Position numbers and translations under genes: made by a program
Shown here: positions 14,926 to 22,981 of the stretch, one piece after another
How the letters are laid out: every line of letters begins with the position of its first letter
Position numbering within the stretch: position 1 is the stretch's first letter
Assembly (NCBI GenBank): GCA_963712995.1
Contig: CAVQKH010000001.1
Span: 1-64,000, forward strand
Reading direction: 5' to 3'
Source: GCA-003244245 sp963712995
GTDB taxonomy: Bacteria; Actinomycetota; Actinomycetes; Mycobacteriales; Pseudonocardiaceae
Length of the DNA: 64,000 nt
Notes under the pieces: generated by a model
Databases searched by the model: none
Seen by the model: only the letters and a program-made list of their open reading frames with translations
Told to the model about the DNA's origin: nothing

Positions 14926-16697
14926 GCCGGCACCTCCTGCCCGTCCGGCACCTGCAGCGCACCGAAGCGGCGAAACCGCGCCCTGCGGGTGCGCACGAGC
15001 TCCTCGCCGGTGCAGCCACGCAGCTGCCTCAGCGCAGCTACGACAGCGTCGCGCACGAATATGCAGGCTGCGGCCGGATCGGTATGCGCCCCGTCCTCGG
15101 GCTCCACCACGACGCCGTCGACCACGCCAAGCTCCAGCAGTGAGCGGGCGTCCAGGCGCAACGCGCCGGCTGCCGCGTCGGCTGCCTCCGGGCTTTTCCA
15201 CAGGATCGCCGCACAACCCTCGGGACTGATAACCGAATAGATCGCGTTGGCGCACAACAACAACCGGTCGGCAACAGCAAGAGCCAGCGCACCACCACTG
15301 CCGCCCTCACCGGTGATCACACTGACCACCGGCACCGGAAGGCCACCCATCGTGCGCAGGCACTCGGCGATCGCGATCGCCTGACCATGCTCCTCGGCGG
15401 CCGGGCCGGGGTGCGCGCCCGGCGTGTCGACGAGCGTGACCACCGGGACCTCGAGCTTGGCCGCCAGCCGCATCAGCCGCTGCGCCTTGCGATAGCCGGC
15501 AGGTGATGCCATGCCGAAATCCCGCCGCACCAGCTCCGCGGTGGTGTGCCCCTTCTGATGGCCGATCACGACGACCGGCTGCCCGTCCAGCATCGCAACC
15601 CCGCCCACGATCGCCGGGCAGTCCGCACCGGCACGGTCGCCATGCAGTTCGATGAAACCGTCCATCCATCCCCTGATGTGGTCCAGCGTGGTGGGCCGGT
15701 CGCGATGACGCGCCAAGCGCACCGTCTCACCCACGGGTCGGGCGCCCACCAGCCGCGCCTCACGCACGACGGAGTCGGTCACGGCGGCTGCGCAACCCTC
15801 GTGCCGGGAGGCCGACAGCAACAGGGCAAGGAGATAGGGCAGCTCATCGCGGGCGTGAACACCGTCGACAAGACCATGCTCCAGCAGGAACTCGGCCGTC
15901 TGGAATCCCTCGGGCACCTCCTGCCGGATTGTCTGCTCGATCACCCTCGGCCCCGCGAAACCCATCCGAGCACCCGGTTCGGCGAGGATCACATCCGACA
16001 AGGCGGCAAACGACGCCGCGACACCACCGTAGGTCGGGTCGGTGACCAGGGTGACGGTGAACAGGCCCGCCTCGTCCAGCTGGGCCATGGCGTTGGAGGT
16101 CTTGGCCATCTGCATGAGGGAGAGCACGCCCTCCTGCATTCGGGCACCACCGGATGCGGTGATGAGCAGCAGCGGCGCCCGCTCGGCGAGGGCAGCCTCG
16201 GCCGCAGCGGTGATCGCCTCACCCGCAGCAACGCCGAGACTGCCGCCGAGGAACCGGAAGTCCATCACCGCCACCACGACGCGGTGGCCGCGGATCGCAC
16301 CCCGCACAACCTGGACGGCATCGCTGAGCCCGGTCTCGGCGCGGGCCGCCTCCAGCCGCCGAGGGTAGGGCACCAGATCACCGAACCGTAGTGGGTCCTC
16401 AGTAGTCGGTCCGGGCGAGAGCGGCACAGCCGACCCGGCGTCGAGCAGGTGATCCAGCCGCTCGGCGGCCGTCAACCGGTGGTGCCAGCCACAGTCTGGG
16501 CACACCTTCGAGAGCCGTTCGAACCTGCGCTGGTAGAGCAACGCATGGCAGCACGGACACATCAGCCACTCCGACGTCTGCACGAGACGCCTCGAGGTTC
16601 CTGTCCTCAGCGTTTCCCCCTCACCATTCACACCGTGCCCGACAACGTCCACCGGGCCGGCCGGGGACGGAACCACTCCTGCTGTGCATGCGTTCAT
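14922..16697 (-). CDS. accDA: Acetyl-CoA carboxylase carboxyltransferase, fused beta-alpha
   Basis: A 591-aa fusion. The beta half starts with a zinc ribbon (MCPCCHALLYQRRFERLSKV, then CPDCGWHH) and has the GGSLGVAAGEAI and LITASGGARMQEG core. The alpha half begins near residue 315 with LDHIRGWMDGFIELHGDR and contains ITGEGGSGGALALAVADRLL. Fusion of accD and accA occurs in several actinomycete secondary-metabolite operons. It transfers carboxyl from AccB to acetyl-CoA. The ATG directly follows the stop of the ABM gene. Confidence 0.93.
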   Translation of the reverse strand: MNACTAGVVPSPAGPVDVVGHGVNGEGETLRTGTSRRLVQTSEWLMCPCCHALLYQRRFERLSKVCPDCGWHHRLTAAERLDHLLDAGSAVPLSPGPTTEDPLRFGDLVPYPRRLEAARAETGLSDAVQVVRGAIRGHRVVVAVMDFRFLGGSLGVAAGEAITAAAEAALAERAPLLLITASGGARMQEGVLSLMQMAKTSNAMAQLDEAGLFTVTLVTDPTYGGVAASFAALSDVILAEPGARMGFAGPRVIEQTIRQEVPEGFQTAEFLLEHGLVDGVHARDELPYLLALLLSASRHEGCAAAVTDSVVREARLVGARPVGETVRLARHRDRPTTLDHIRGWMDGFIELHGDRAGADCPAIVGGVAMLDGQPVVVIGHQKGHTTAELVRRDFGMASPAGYRKAQRLMRLAAKLEVPVVTLVDTPGAHPGPAAEEHGQAIAIAECLRTMGGLPVPVVSVITGEGGSGGALALAVADRLLLCANAIYSVISPEGCAAILWKSPEAADAAAGALRLDARSLLELGVVDGVVVEPEDGAHTDPAAACIFVRDAVVAALRQLRGCTGEELVRTRRARFRRFGALQVPDGQEVPA

Positions 16698-17000
16698 CTA
16701 GTACTCCGCTAATACCTGGTAGATGCCGAAGCCGGCGCCGCGCCGGACGTCGCGATATGGCCGCAGTGGTGCGGTGGTTTCACGGTGCGCCGCGCCCTGC
16801 TCCCACGCCCGGAAGGCCGTCACGTCGGCCCAGCGGCTCAACACCACGAACCCGGTCGGATCGAGGACCGACCCGAGCAACTCGTTGCCGATCAATCCCG
16901 GAACACCCAGCATCTGCTTGCTCACCTCGTGATAAGCGCTGTGCACCGCCGCAGGATTGTCCGCAACCTGATAAACCAGCACCCGGACCTGGACACTCAT
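16698..17000 (-). CDS. ABM-domain monooxygenase 1
   Basis: A 100-aa ferredoxin-like protein of the antibiotic biosynthesis monooxygenase superfamily: VRVLVYQVADNP as the first strand and GFVVLSRWADVTAFRAWEQG as the family core. Such cofactor-free oxygenases (TcmH, ActVA-Orf6 type) oxidise anthrone-like rings to quinones. Its start overlaps the stop of a second ABM gene, an arrangement seen in pentangular polyphenol clusters where two ABM proteins act in sequence. Confidence 0.85.
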   Translation of the reverse strand: MSVQVRVLVYQVADNPAAVHSAYHEVSKQMLGVPGLIGNELLGSVLDPTGFVVLSRWADVTAFRAWEQGAAHRETTAPLRPYRDVRRGAGFGIYQVLAEY

Positions 17001-17350
17001 CGGGCGGCTTCCCAGTCATCGTGTGTCGCCGCGGTGGCCAAGCCAGGTAGGGACGCAACCCCCTGCATGATGGCCATCGAGCCGCCGGAACGGAACGGGT
17101 GCAGCTTCTGACGGTGTGCCAGGTGGCGCTCACTCTTCTCGAACTCGCGAAATGTCGGCTCGTCCACCCAGTCGCTGAAGATGTAATAGCAGTCGGGTTC
17201 CTCGGCGCTGCGGAACAGCCACTGACCGAGGTTGGCCGGGTGGGAGGTCACCGAATCGCCGACCTCCAGCCACACCCGCTCGAAGTCCGCTTCCACCCCG
17301 GGTTTGATCTGCATGCGCAGCATCACTCGGAACGCACCCTGTGCGGACAT
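16997..17350 (-). CDS. ABM-domain monooxygenase 2
   Basis: A 117-aa ABM-fold protein (FRVMLRMQIKPGVEADFERV, then DCYYIFSDWVDEPTFREFEK). It is coupled to its neighbours on both sides (1-base overlap with the SDR stop, 4-base overlap with ABM 1). Probably a quinone-forming oxygenase; a role as a cyclase helper cannot be excluded since the fold is also used for that. Confidence 0.85.
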   Translation of the reverse strand: MSAQGAFRVMLRMQIKPGVEADFERVWLEVGDSVTSHPANLGQWLFRSAEEPDCYYIFSDWVDEPTFREFEKSERHLAHRQKLHPFRSGGSMAIMQGVASLPGLATAATHDDWEAAR

Positions 17351-18102
17351 CAGGAGATTCCTCCATCGACGTGGATGGTGGCGCCGGTGACATACCGGGA
17401 CAGATCACTTGCCAGCCACAGCACGGCGCCTGCGACCTCTTCCGGTGTCCCCAGCCGGCCCAGCGCGGTCTTGGCGCTGTACATCGCCACCATCTTCTCT
17501 CTCTGTTCGGGGGGCCGGTTTCGTAGTTCCTCGGTCTCGATGACGCCGAGGGCCAGCACGTTGAACCGGATACCGCGACTACCGAACTCCTTGGCCAACG
17601 ACCGTGACAGACCGCGCAGCGCGGCCTTGCTGGCCGTGTAGTGGGCCCGCAGCGGGATGCCCACCTCCGAGGATTTGGAGCCGATGCTGATCACCGACGA
17701 GCCCGCTCCCAGGAGGGGAAGAGCGTGCTGGATGACCAGGGCGGCGGCGGTGAGGTTGGTGTTCAGGATCCGGTGCCATTCCGCCAGCGGCAGTTCGCCA
17801 TAGGGCACATGGCTGATCGCTCCCGCGTTGTTCACCACGAGGTCCAAGCGGCCGTAGACGTCCCGGCACACCGCGAGCAAGTCGCTCACCTGCTCGGGAA
17901 CGGTCAGATCAGCTTGCACGACGCGGTGCTGGCCACCGAGTTCGGTCAGTTCCCGCTCCAGCGACGCGACCGGCTCACCACCCTGGTGGTGGCACGTGAT
18001 GACATCGACGCCTGCCTCTGCCAGCGCCAGGACGACAGCCCGGCCGACGCCGCGGCTTCCTCCAGTCACCAGCGCTTTGCGCCCCTTCAGGTCGAGATCC
18101 AT
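17350..18102 (-). CDS. SDR-family ketoreductase
   Basis: A 250-aa short-chain dehydrogenase. The NADP(H) motif is TGGSRGVGRAV, the structural motif NNAG lies in VVNNAGAISH, the catalytic Ser is in ISIGSKSSEVG, and Tyr-Lys is in HYTASKAALRG. It ends IHVDGGIS as FabG-like enzymes do. It could be the ketoreductase of the cluster (like those of pradimicin-type pathways) or a later tailoring reductase. ATG 18102 is preferred because GGAGGAAACG lies just before it; ATG 18129 is in frame. Confidence 0.88.
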   Translation of the reverse strand: MDLDLKGRKALVTGGSRGVGRAVVLALAEAGVDVITCHHQGGEPVASLERELTELGGQHRVVQADLTVPEQVSDLLAVCRDVYGRLDLVVNNAGAISHVPYGELPLAEWHRILNTNLTAAALVIQHALPLLGAGSSVISIGSKSSEVGIPLRAHYTASKAALRGLSRSLAKEFGSRGIRFNVLALGVIETEELRNRPPEQREKMVAMYSAKTALGRLGTPEEVAGAVLWLASDLSRYVTGATIHVDGGIS

Positions 18103-18130
18103 CGTTTCCTCCATATCGGATGAGTCCACG

Positions 18131-18601
18131 TCAGGCCCTGCTCGTGATCCTGGCCGCTGCCTCCACCTTTTCCTTGATCAGCTTGAGCTGGATCGCGGTG
18201 TTGGTGTTGAGCCGCTCCGTCATGGCGGCGTCGTCCAGCGGTGCCCCGAGTTTCATCTCGAAGTCCTGCACGAATCGCAGCAGGATCCCGTCGTCGCGCT
18301 GGATGTATTCCCAGAACAGGAACATGTACTTGAAAACCCCCATCTCCACGCGCTGCGAGCGGACGGTGCGCGACACCGGGTCCACGCTGCGCTCGGAAAC
18401 CCAACTCCACACCGTGCCGTTGTCATCCGGGTGCAGCGCGAGCCGGAACCGTACGGTGTCGCCACGTCGCTCGAGCACCTGCGCCACGGCGTATTCGCTG
18501 AACAGCCGCGGCCAGGATTCAATGTCGTTGGTCATGTCCCAGACCAGCTCCATCGGTGCATCGATCGTGATCGCGTTATCGGTGTGACTGGACAATGTCA
18601 T
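18131..18601 (-). CDS. SRPBCC aromatase/cyclase (TcmN N-terminal type)
   Basis: A 156-aa single START-like domain (AITIDAPMELVWDMTNDIES, WPRLFSEYAVAQVLERRGD, FVQDFEMKLGAPL). It resembles mono-domain aromatase/cyclases that form the first ring of unreduced polyketides. ATG 18601 overlaps the chain-length-factor stop (ATGA) and has AAAGGGAG upstream. The longer open frame to 18763 is antisense-like. It fits cyclisation of a chain whose first ring is closed C9-C14 or C7-C12; which one is not readable from sequence. Confidence 0.9.
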   Translation of the reverse strand: MTLSSHTDNAITIDAPMELVWDMTNDIESWPRLFSEYAVAQVLERRGDTVRFRLALHPDDNGTVWSWVSERSVDPVSRTVRSQRVEMGVFKYMFLFWEYIQRDDGILLRFVQDFEMKLGAPLDDAAMTERLNTNTAIQLKLIKEKVEAAARITSRA

Positions 18602-19875
18602 CTCCCTTTCCGCCATTGCATCGAGTAGCTCTGCATCGAGTAGCTCTCCGGCCGCCCCAGCACGAGTGCGGCGGCGAATCCGCCGTGCCCCCTGGACGTG
18701 ACCAGAGCGGTACGCAGCGACCGCTCGCGCGGCTGCCCGAGTACGAGGTCGATGTCGCGACAACCCGGCGCCAAGGCGCTGGGACCGACCGTGTGCGGGA
18801 CAATTCCGTCCCGGATGGCCAGCAAGGCGGTGGCGATATCCAGTGCCGCACCACCGCTGTAGAGCCGGCCGGTCAACGTCTTCGGCGCGGTGACTGGCAC
18901 ACCGCGGGGACCGAAGACCTCGGTGATCGCACGCGCCTCGGCGAGATCCTCAGCGGGCGAGCCCGCCGCATCGGCGAACACGACATCCACCTCGGATGGC
19001 CGCAGGCCGGCATCGGCAATGGCCAGCTCCATGACCCGGCGCAGCGCTGGTGGCCGCCGCGAGCCGGGCGGTGGGTCGAACCCCGCGGCGTAACCCAGCA
19101 CCGCGCCGTACGCTTCCCGCGTGCTCCCGGCAGTGCTCCCAGCCTCGACGATCAGGATGGCGCCGCCCTCGCCGGGCAGATAACCGGAGGCGTCCACGTC
19201 GAACGGGACGTACGCGTGGCCCGGATCGTCCACCGTGGACATCTTGGCGTTACTGAGCTGGGTGACCAGACCGTATGGGCACAATGGCGCCTCGGTCCCG
19301 CCGGTGACCACGAGCCGGCAGTCGCCGCGGATCATGCGTCGCGCCTGCCCCATGACGTCCAGCCCGCCCGCCTGCTCGCAGCAGATCACGCCACACGGCC
19401 CACGCATGCCGTGCCGGATGGAGATCTGTCCCGTGGTCGCGGCGTAGAACCAGGCGATCGACTGGTACGCGCCGACCCAGGAGGGACCGTTCTGGTAGAG
19501 CTGCTGCAGCTCGTGCTGGCCGAACGCGTTACCACCGGAGGAACTGGCCGTCACGACGGCCATCTCGTATTCGGGCAGCGCCGCAGGATCAACCCCGGCG
19601 TCACACAACGCGGCCTCGGCCGCGACGAGCGCCATGTGGGTCCAGTGATCGGTCTGCGGGATGAGCCGGCTGGGCACGCACTGTGTGGCGTCGAAGTCCG
19701 ACACCTCGCCGGCGAGCCGCACAGGGTAGGAAGTTGGATCGAAACGGGTGATACGGCCGATTCCGGACTTACCGGCGAGCACCGACTGCCAGTGCTTCTC
19801 GATTCCGATTCCCGTTGGTGCCACAATCCCGAGCCCAGTCACCACAGCGTCGCTGACAGCGCCCGACATGGTCAT
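18598..19875 (-). CDS. Type II PKS chain length factor (KS-beta)
   Basis: A 425-aa ketosynthase homologue whose active cysteine is replaced by glutamine (ICCEQAGGLDVMG), the hallmark of chain-length factors. Other blocks: VVTGLGIVAPTGIG at the start and KTLTGRLYSGGAALDIATAL near the end. It sets chain length as a heterodimer with KS-alpha. AGGAAGG lies 7 nt before ATG 19875. It heads a ten-gene coupled operon down to the cupin gene. Its C-terminus carries a duplicated SYSMQ from a 15-bp repeat. KS-alpha is not adjacent; see 22974. Confidence 0.95.
   Translation of the reverse strand: MTMSGAVSDAVVTGLGIVAPTGIGIEKHWQSVLAGKSGIGRITRFDPTSYPVRLAGEVSDFDATQCVPSRLIPQTDHWTHMALVAAEAALCDAGVDPAALPEYEMAVVTASSSGGNAFGQHELQQLYQNGPSWVGAYQSIAWFYAATTGQISIRHGMRGPCGVICCEQAGGLDVMGQARRMIRGDCRLVVTGGTEAPLCPYGLVTQLSNAKMSTVDDPGHAYVPFDVDASGYLPGEGGAILIVEAGSTAGSTREAYGAVLGYAAGFDPPPGSRRPPALRRVMELAIADAGLRPSEVDVVFADAAGSPAEDLAEARAITEVFGPRGVPVTAPKTLTGRLYSGGAALDIATALLAIRDGIVPHTVGPSALAPGCRDIDLVLGQPRERSLRTALVTSRGHGGFAAALVLGRPESYSMQSYSMQWRKGR
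18617..18646 (-). repeat. Two 15-bp tandem repeats at the KS-beta 3' end
   Basis: TGCATCGAGTAGCTC occurs twice head to tail. In frame it duplicates five residues (SYSMQ) near the C-terminus of the chain-length factor. Confidence 0.9.
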
Positions 19876-20020
19876 GTGAGGGCCTTCCTGGAACGTGGCC
19901 GTTAACCCGACTGCGTCTACAGTCGCGTGGCCACCTGGAAGGGCGTTCGAGTACGGCTTGACTGGCAGCGTGGATCGGCTGCGGACGTGGCGAACGCTGG
20001 CATCGGGACTACACGTCGGG

Positions 20021-20545
20021 TCAGCTGGACCCGCTGTCCTCCTTACCGAGTTCCTGGTGGTCCCATCGATTCAACGACGACTTCTTCGCCAGCGTCAGGG
20101 CCGCGTGCCGCAGATGCAGGGCAGTGATCTGGTGGACGAAATTTCTCGTCGTCACCAGCTCCTGCGTGCTGTATTGGGTCAGCACATCGACCATCTGCTT
20201 GCTGATCTCACCCCAGATCTCCTCGGCCATTTCGGGGATCCGCGAGGTGAGTTCCACGAGGATCCGCCGCCGGTCAGAGAGGTCGCGGACTCGCTGCGCG
20301 TAGCCGGATCGCTCCAAGCGGTCGACGATGGTGGTCAGGGCACCCGGCGTCAGCCTGGTCGCCTCCGCCAACTCCCCTGCCGTCATCGGACCCCTGGTGA
20401 CCAGCAATCCCAGGCACCGCAGGTCTGTGCGGTTGACGCCGAGATATTCGGCCGCGGCTTCGTCAGCATCGTCGATGGCCCTCTGCAATCCCAGCAAACT
20501 CCGGCCGATCTCTTCGATCAACTTGTACCGGTCACCGTTTGACAA
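20021..20545 (-). CDS. MarR-family transcriptional regulator
   Basis: A 174-aa winged helix protein. Recognition region: LTRGPMTAGELAEAT-like block (VTRGPMTAGELAEATRLTPG), followed by TTIVDRLERSGYAQRVRDLS and the wing DRRRILVELT. Long N- and C-terminal helices fit MarR dimers. It lies 145 bp upstream of KS-beta on the same strand and diverges from the SARP gene, so it may control either or both, possibly in response to the pathway product. The 145-bp space before KS-beta probably holds the promoter for the ten-gene operon. Confidence 0.88.
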   Translation of the reverse strand: MSNGDRYKLIEEIGRSLLGLQRAIDDADEAAAEYLGVNRTDLRCLGLLVTRGPMTAGELAEATRLTPGALTTIVDRLERSGYAQRVRDLSDRRRILVELTSRIPEMAEEIWGEISKQMVDVLTQYSTQELVTTRNFVHQITALHLRHAALTLAKKSSLNRWDHQELGKEDSGSS

Positions 20546-20933
20546 TCTGATATTCTCCCAACTATCCTATTTGAAGGCAGTAAGATATTTCAACCCCTTC
20601 TCCTACGTCGATCTTCCCACGACAGAGCAAACGATGCTCAAGCAAAGGTCGAGCGGTTCTCGACTGAGACTCCAGGCGGCGAGGTAGGATTGCCTCATGC
20701 CGTGCTCGGCACCGACCGTTATGAATTCTTCATGACAGGTCGAACGCCAGTGTGAGCCAACGTCGACGCGCACTTGCAAACGCGACTGCACATGCAAACA
20801 TGCCTGCATCTGCAAAGGTGACGACAACGACCTCCAGGATGGTGTCCTGTCAGGCACGTATGTCCGACTCAAAGACGAGGTCCTTAGCAGAGCTCTTGCA
20901 TGGTCAGCGGTTTGCTCGGAGAGTGGGGGTAGT
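20546..20933. other. 388-bp divergent regulatory region between marR and SARP genes
   Basis: No gene is supported here. The first ~60 bp next to marR are AT-rich (GATATT and AGATATT motifs), the likely MarR promoter/operator. The SARP side holds the TGCAAA tandem repeat described separately. Confidence 0.5.
20775..20816 (+). promoter_or_regulatory. 18-bp tandem repeat, candidate operator of the SARP gene
   Basis: TGCAAA starts at 20775, 20793 and 20811, exactly 18 bp apart, with CTGCA at 20786 and 20804 giving alternating 11- and 7-bp steps. It lies ~120 bp upstream of the SARP ATG. Direct repeats at 11-bp steps are typical SARP sites, so autoregulation or control by another SARP is possible. 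Confidence 0.5.
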
Positions 20934-22898
20934 ATGAAATTCTTCGTGCTCGGATCGTTAGCGATTGCGAACGACACAGGTCAATTCACGCCGTCAGCAC
21001 CCAAGGTGCGCGAGGTTCTTTCCCTCCTGCTGCTGCGCCACAACCAGCTGATAGCCAGCCGGGACTTCATCGACGAGCTATGGGGCGACAAACCTCCGGC
21101 CAGCGCACATTCGACGCTACAAACCTACGTTTACAAGGTCCGCAAGCTCCTGGCAGAACACAGTCACACCGACGCGGGCGATGTGCTCGTTACCCGGCAG
21201 TATGGTTACGAGATCATCATTCCTCCCGAGACGCTCGACCTGTGCCAGTTTGAGCAGCTCATGGACAAGGGCATATCCATGCTCGGCCGGAACGACCTCG
21301 AAGGCGGCACCGAGACCCTGTCCGAGGCGCTGTCCCTGTGGCGCGGGTCGGCTCTCGCGGATGTGAGCGCGGGGCGTCTGCTCTCGGCCTACATCACCGC
21401 TCTGGAGGAGAAGCGACTCCGGGCGCTCGAACTGCGGCTCGACGCCGATCTGCAACTCGGCCGCCATCGCGAAGTTGTCAGCGAGCTCAGGACGCTCATC
21501 TGGGCGAATCCTCTCCACGAGGAGTTCCACACCAAGCTCATGGTGGCCCTGCACCGCTGCGACCGGCGCTCCGAGGCCCTGCAGGCCTACCAGCACATGC
21601 GGGAGGTGCTGGTCGAGGAGCTCGGGATCGACCCATCTCCCGCCTCCCGGCAACTGCATCAGGCACTGCTGTCCTCGGATTCCTCACTCGACATCCCGCC
21701 CAGCCGCGCACCGATCTCAGTGGGGTGGAGTGCGGTTACGCCCCCCGCTCACCTGCCGCCCGACATCGCCGACTTCACCGGGCGAGCGCCCGAACTGGAA
21801 CAGGCCGTTGAGTGGCTGGTTCGCCCGGTCAGCGGTCCCGGCTTAGTCTCGATCACCGGCATGCCGGGTGTGGGCAAGACAGCATTCGCCGTGCATGCGG
21901 CACACCAGATCCGGAAGCACTTCCCGGACGGGCAGTTCTTCGTGGACCTCAAGGGGAGCATGGGCGAGCCCACCCGACCGTTCACGATTCTCTACCGGAT
22001 GTTGCGCGCCGTCGGCATCCCGGACGACCATATCCCCAGAACGCTGGTCGAGTGCAACAACCTGTTCCGCACCTGGAGCGCCGATCGCCGGGTACTGGTC
22101 GTGCTGAATGACGCGGAAACGACCGATCAGGTACAACCCCTGTTGCCGAGCAGCCCACGCTCAGCGGTGCTCCTGTGCCAGCGCACAAGATTGCACGACC
22201 TACCCGGAGCACACGTTTTGGAGCTGGACGTGCTGTCGGTGGCCGACGGTGTGGAACTGCTCGCGAAAATCGTCGGACCGGTGCGGGTGGCGAAGGACAG
22301 CCACGGCGCCGAGACGATCGTGCGGCAGTGCGGATGCCTGCCGCTGGCCATACGGGCCGCCGCAGCGCGGGTGACGGCGGCCCGTGGCTGGTCACTCAAT
22401 GCAGTAGCCGCCCGGCTGGCCTGCTGGCGGACCCGGCTGGACGAGCTGTGTCCAGCAGGCTTCGATCTGCGTGGGGAATTCGACTCCAGTTACTACCTGC
22501 TCGACGACGAGAGCCGCGACACGCTGCGGAAGCTGAGCCTGCTCGGCACCAAGAAGTTCACCATCGCGTGTGCGGCGCGCCTGCTCAACCGGGATGTCGA
22601 CACGGTGGACACCGTGTTGACACGGCTTGTCGAGCACCATTTTCTCCAGATTCACGATGACGGCAACGCCAGGGAACTATCGTTCTCCTTTCACGAGCTC
22701 ACCAGAATCCACGCGCGCAGCCACCTGCACGCCGAGCTTGGCCATCGCGGCGACTGGTTGGCTGAGATCGCTGTTCGTATCGACGAGATCAACCTGGACA
22801 CCCAGGTGTCCAAGCATGCAGCCCACCTCAACCAGGCCCGTCCCGAACTGGTTGAGGTGGGCCGCATGCTGGGGCTGGCCAACAATCGCGCGGGATGA
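20934..22898 (+). CDS. SARP-family pathway regulator with NB-ARC-type ATPase
   Basis: 654 aa. The N-terminal OmpR-like winged helix (~1-95; ASRDFIDELWGDKPPASAHS, STLQTYVYKVRKLL) is followed by a BTAD domain (~100-245; EALQAYQHMREVLVEELGID). An ATPase module follows with Walker A GMPGVGKTAFAV near 305 and Walker B-like RVLVVLNDAE. The C-terminus lacks the long TPR tail of full AfsR proteins. Codon 9 is TTA (20958-20960), so translation may depend on the bldA tRNA as for many antibiotic regulators. It probably activates the PKS operons. GGGGG precedes the ATG. Confidence 0.93.
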   Translation: MKFFVLGSLAIANDTGQFTPSAPKVREVLSLLLLRHNQLIASRDFIDELWGDKPPASAHSTLQTYVYKVRKLLAEHSHTDAGDVLVTRQYGYEIIIPPETLDLCQFEQLMDKGISMLGRNDLEGGTETLSEALSLWRGSALADVSAGRLLSAYITALEEKRLRALELRLDADLQLGRHREVVSELRTLIWANPLHEEFHTKLMVALHRCDRRSEALQAYQHMREVLVEELGIDPSPASRQLHQALLSSDSSLDIPPSRAPISVGWSAVTPPAHLPPDIADFTGRAPELEQAVEWLVRPVSGPGLVSITGMPGVGKTAFAVHAAHQIRKHFPDGQFFVDLKGSMGEPTRPFTILYRMLRAVGIPDDHIPRTLVECNNLFRTWSADRRVLVVLNDAETTDQVQPLLPSSPRSAVLLCQRTRLHDLPGAHVLELDVLSVADGVELLAKIVGPVRVAKDSHGAETIVRQCGCLPLAIRAAAARVTAARGWSLNAVAARLACWRTRLDELCPAGFDLRGEFDSSYYLLDDESRDTLRKLSLLGTKKFTIACAARLLNRDVDTVDTVLTRLVEHHFLQIHDDGNARELSFSFHELTRIHARSHLHAELGHRGDWLAEIAVRIDEINLDTQVSKHAAHLNQARPELVEVGRMLGLANNRAG

Positions 22899-22933
22899 GC
22901 CGGCCAGCAGGTAGGTAGCCGAGGCCATGCGGC

Positions 22934-22981
22934 ACCGTGGTCTACGGGAACCGTGGTCTACGGGAACCGTGGTCTACGGGA
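22934..22981. repeat. Three 16-bp tandem repeats at the KS-alpha gene end
   Basis: ACCGTGGTCTACGGGA is repeated three times without mismatch. The repeats cover the KS-alpha stop codon (22974-22976) and its downstream flank. Confidence 0.95.

Noticed and set aside
15546..16391. 281-aa plus-strand frame within accDA
   Set aside because: His/Gly/Arg-rich antisense shadow of a certain gene.
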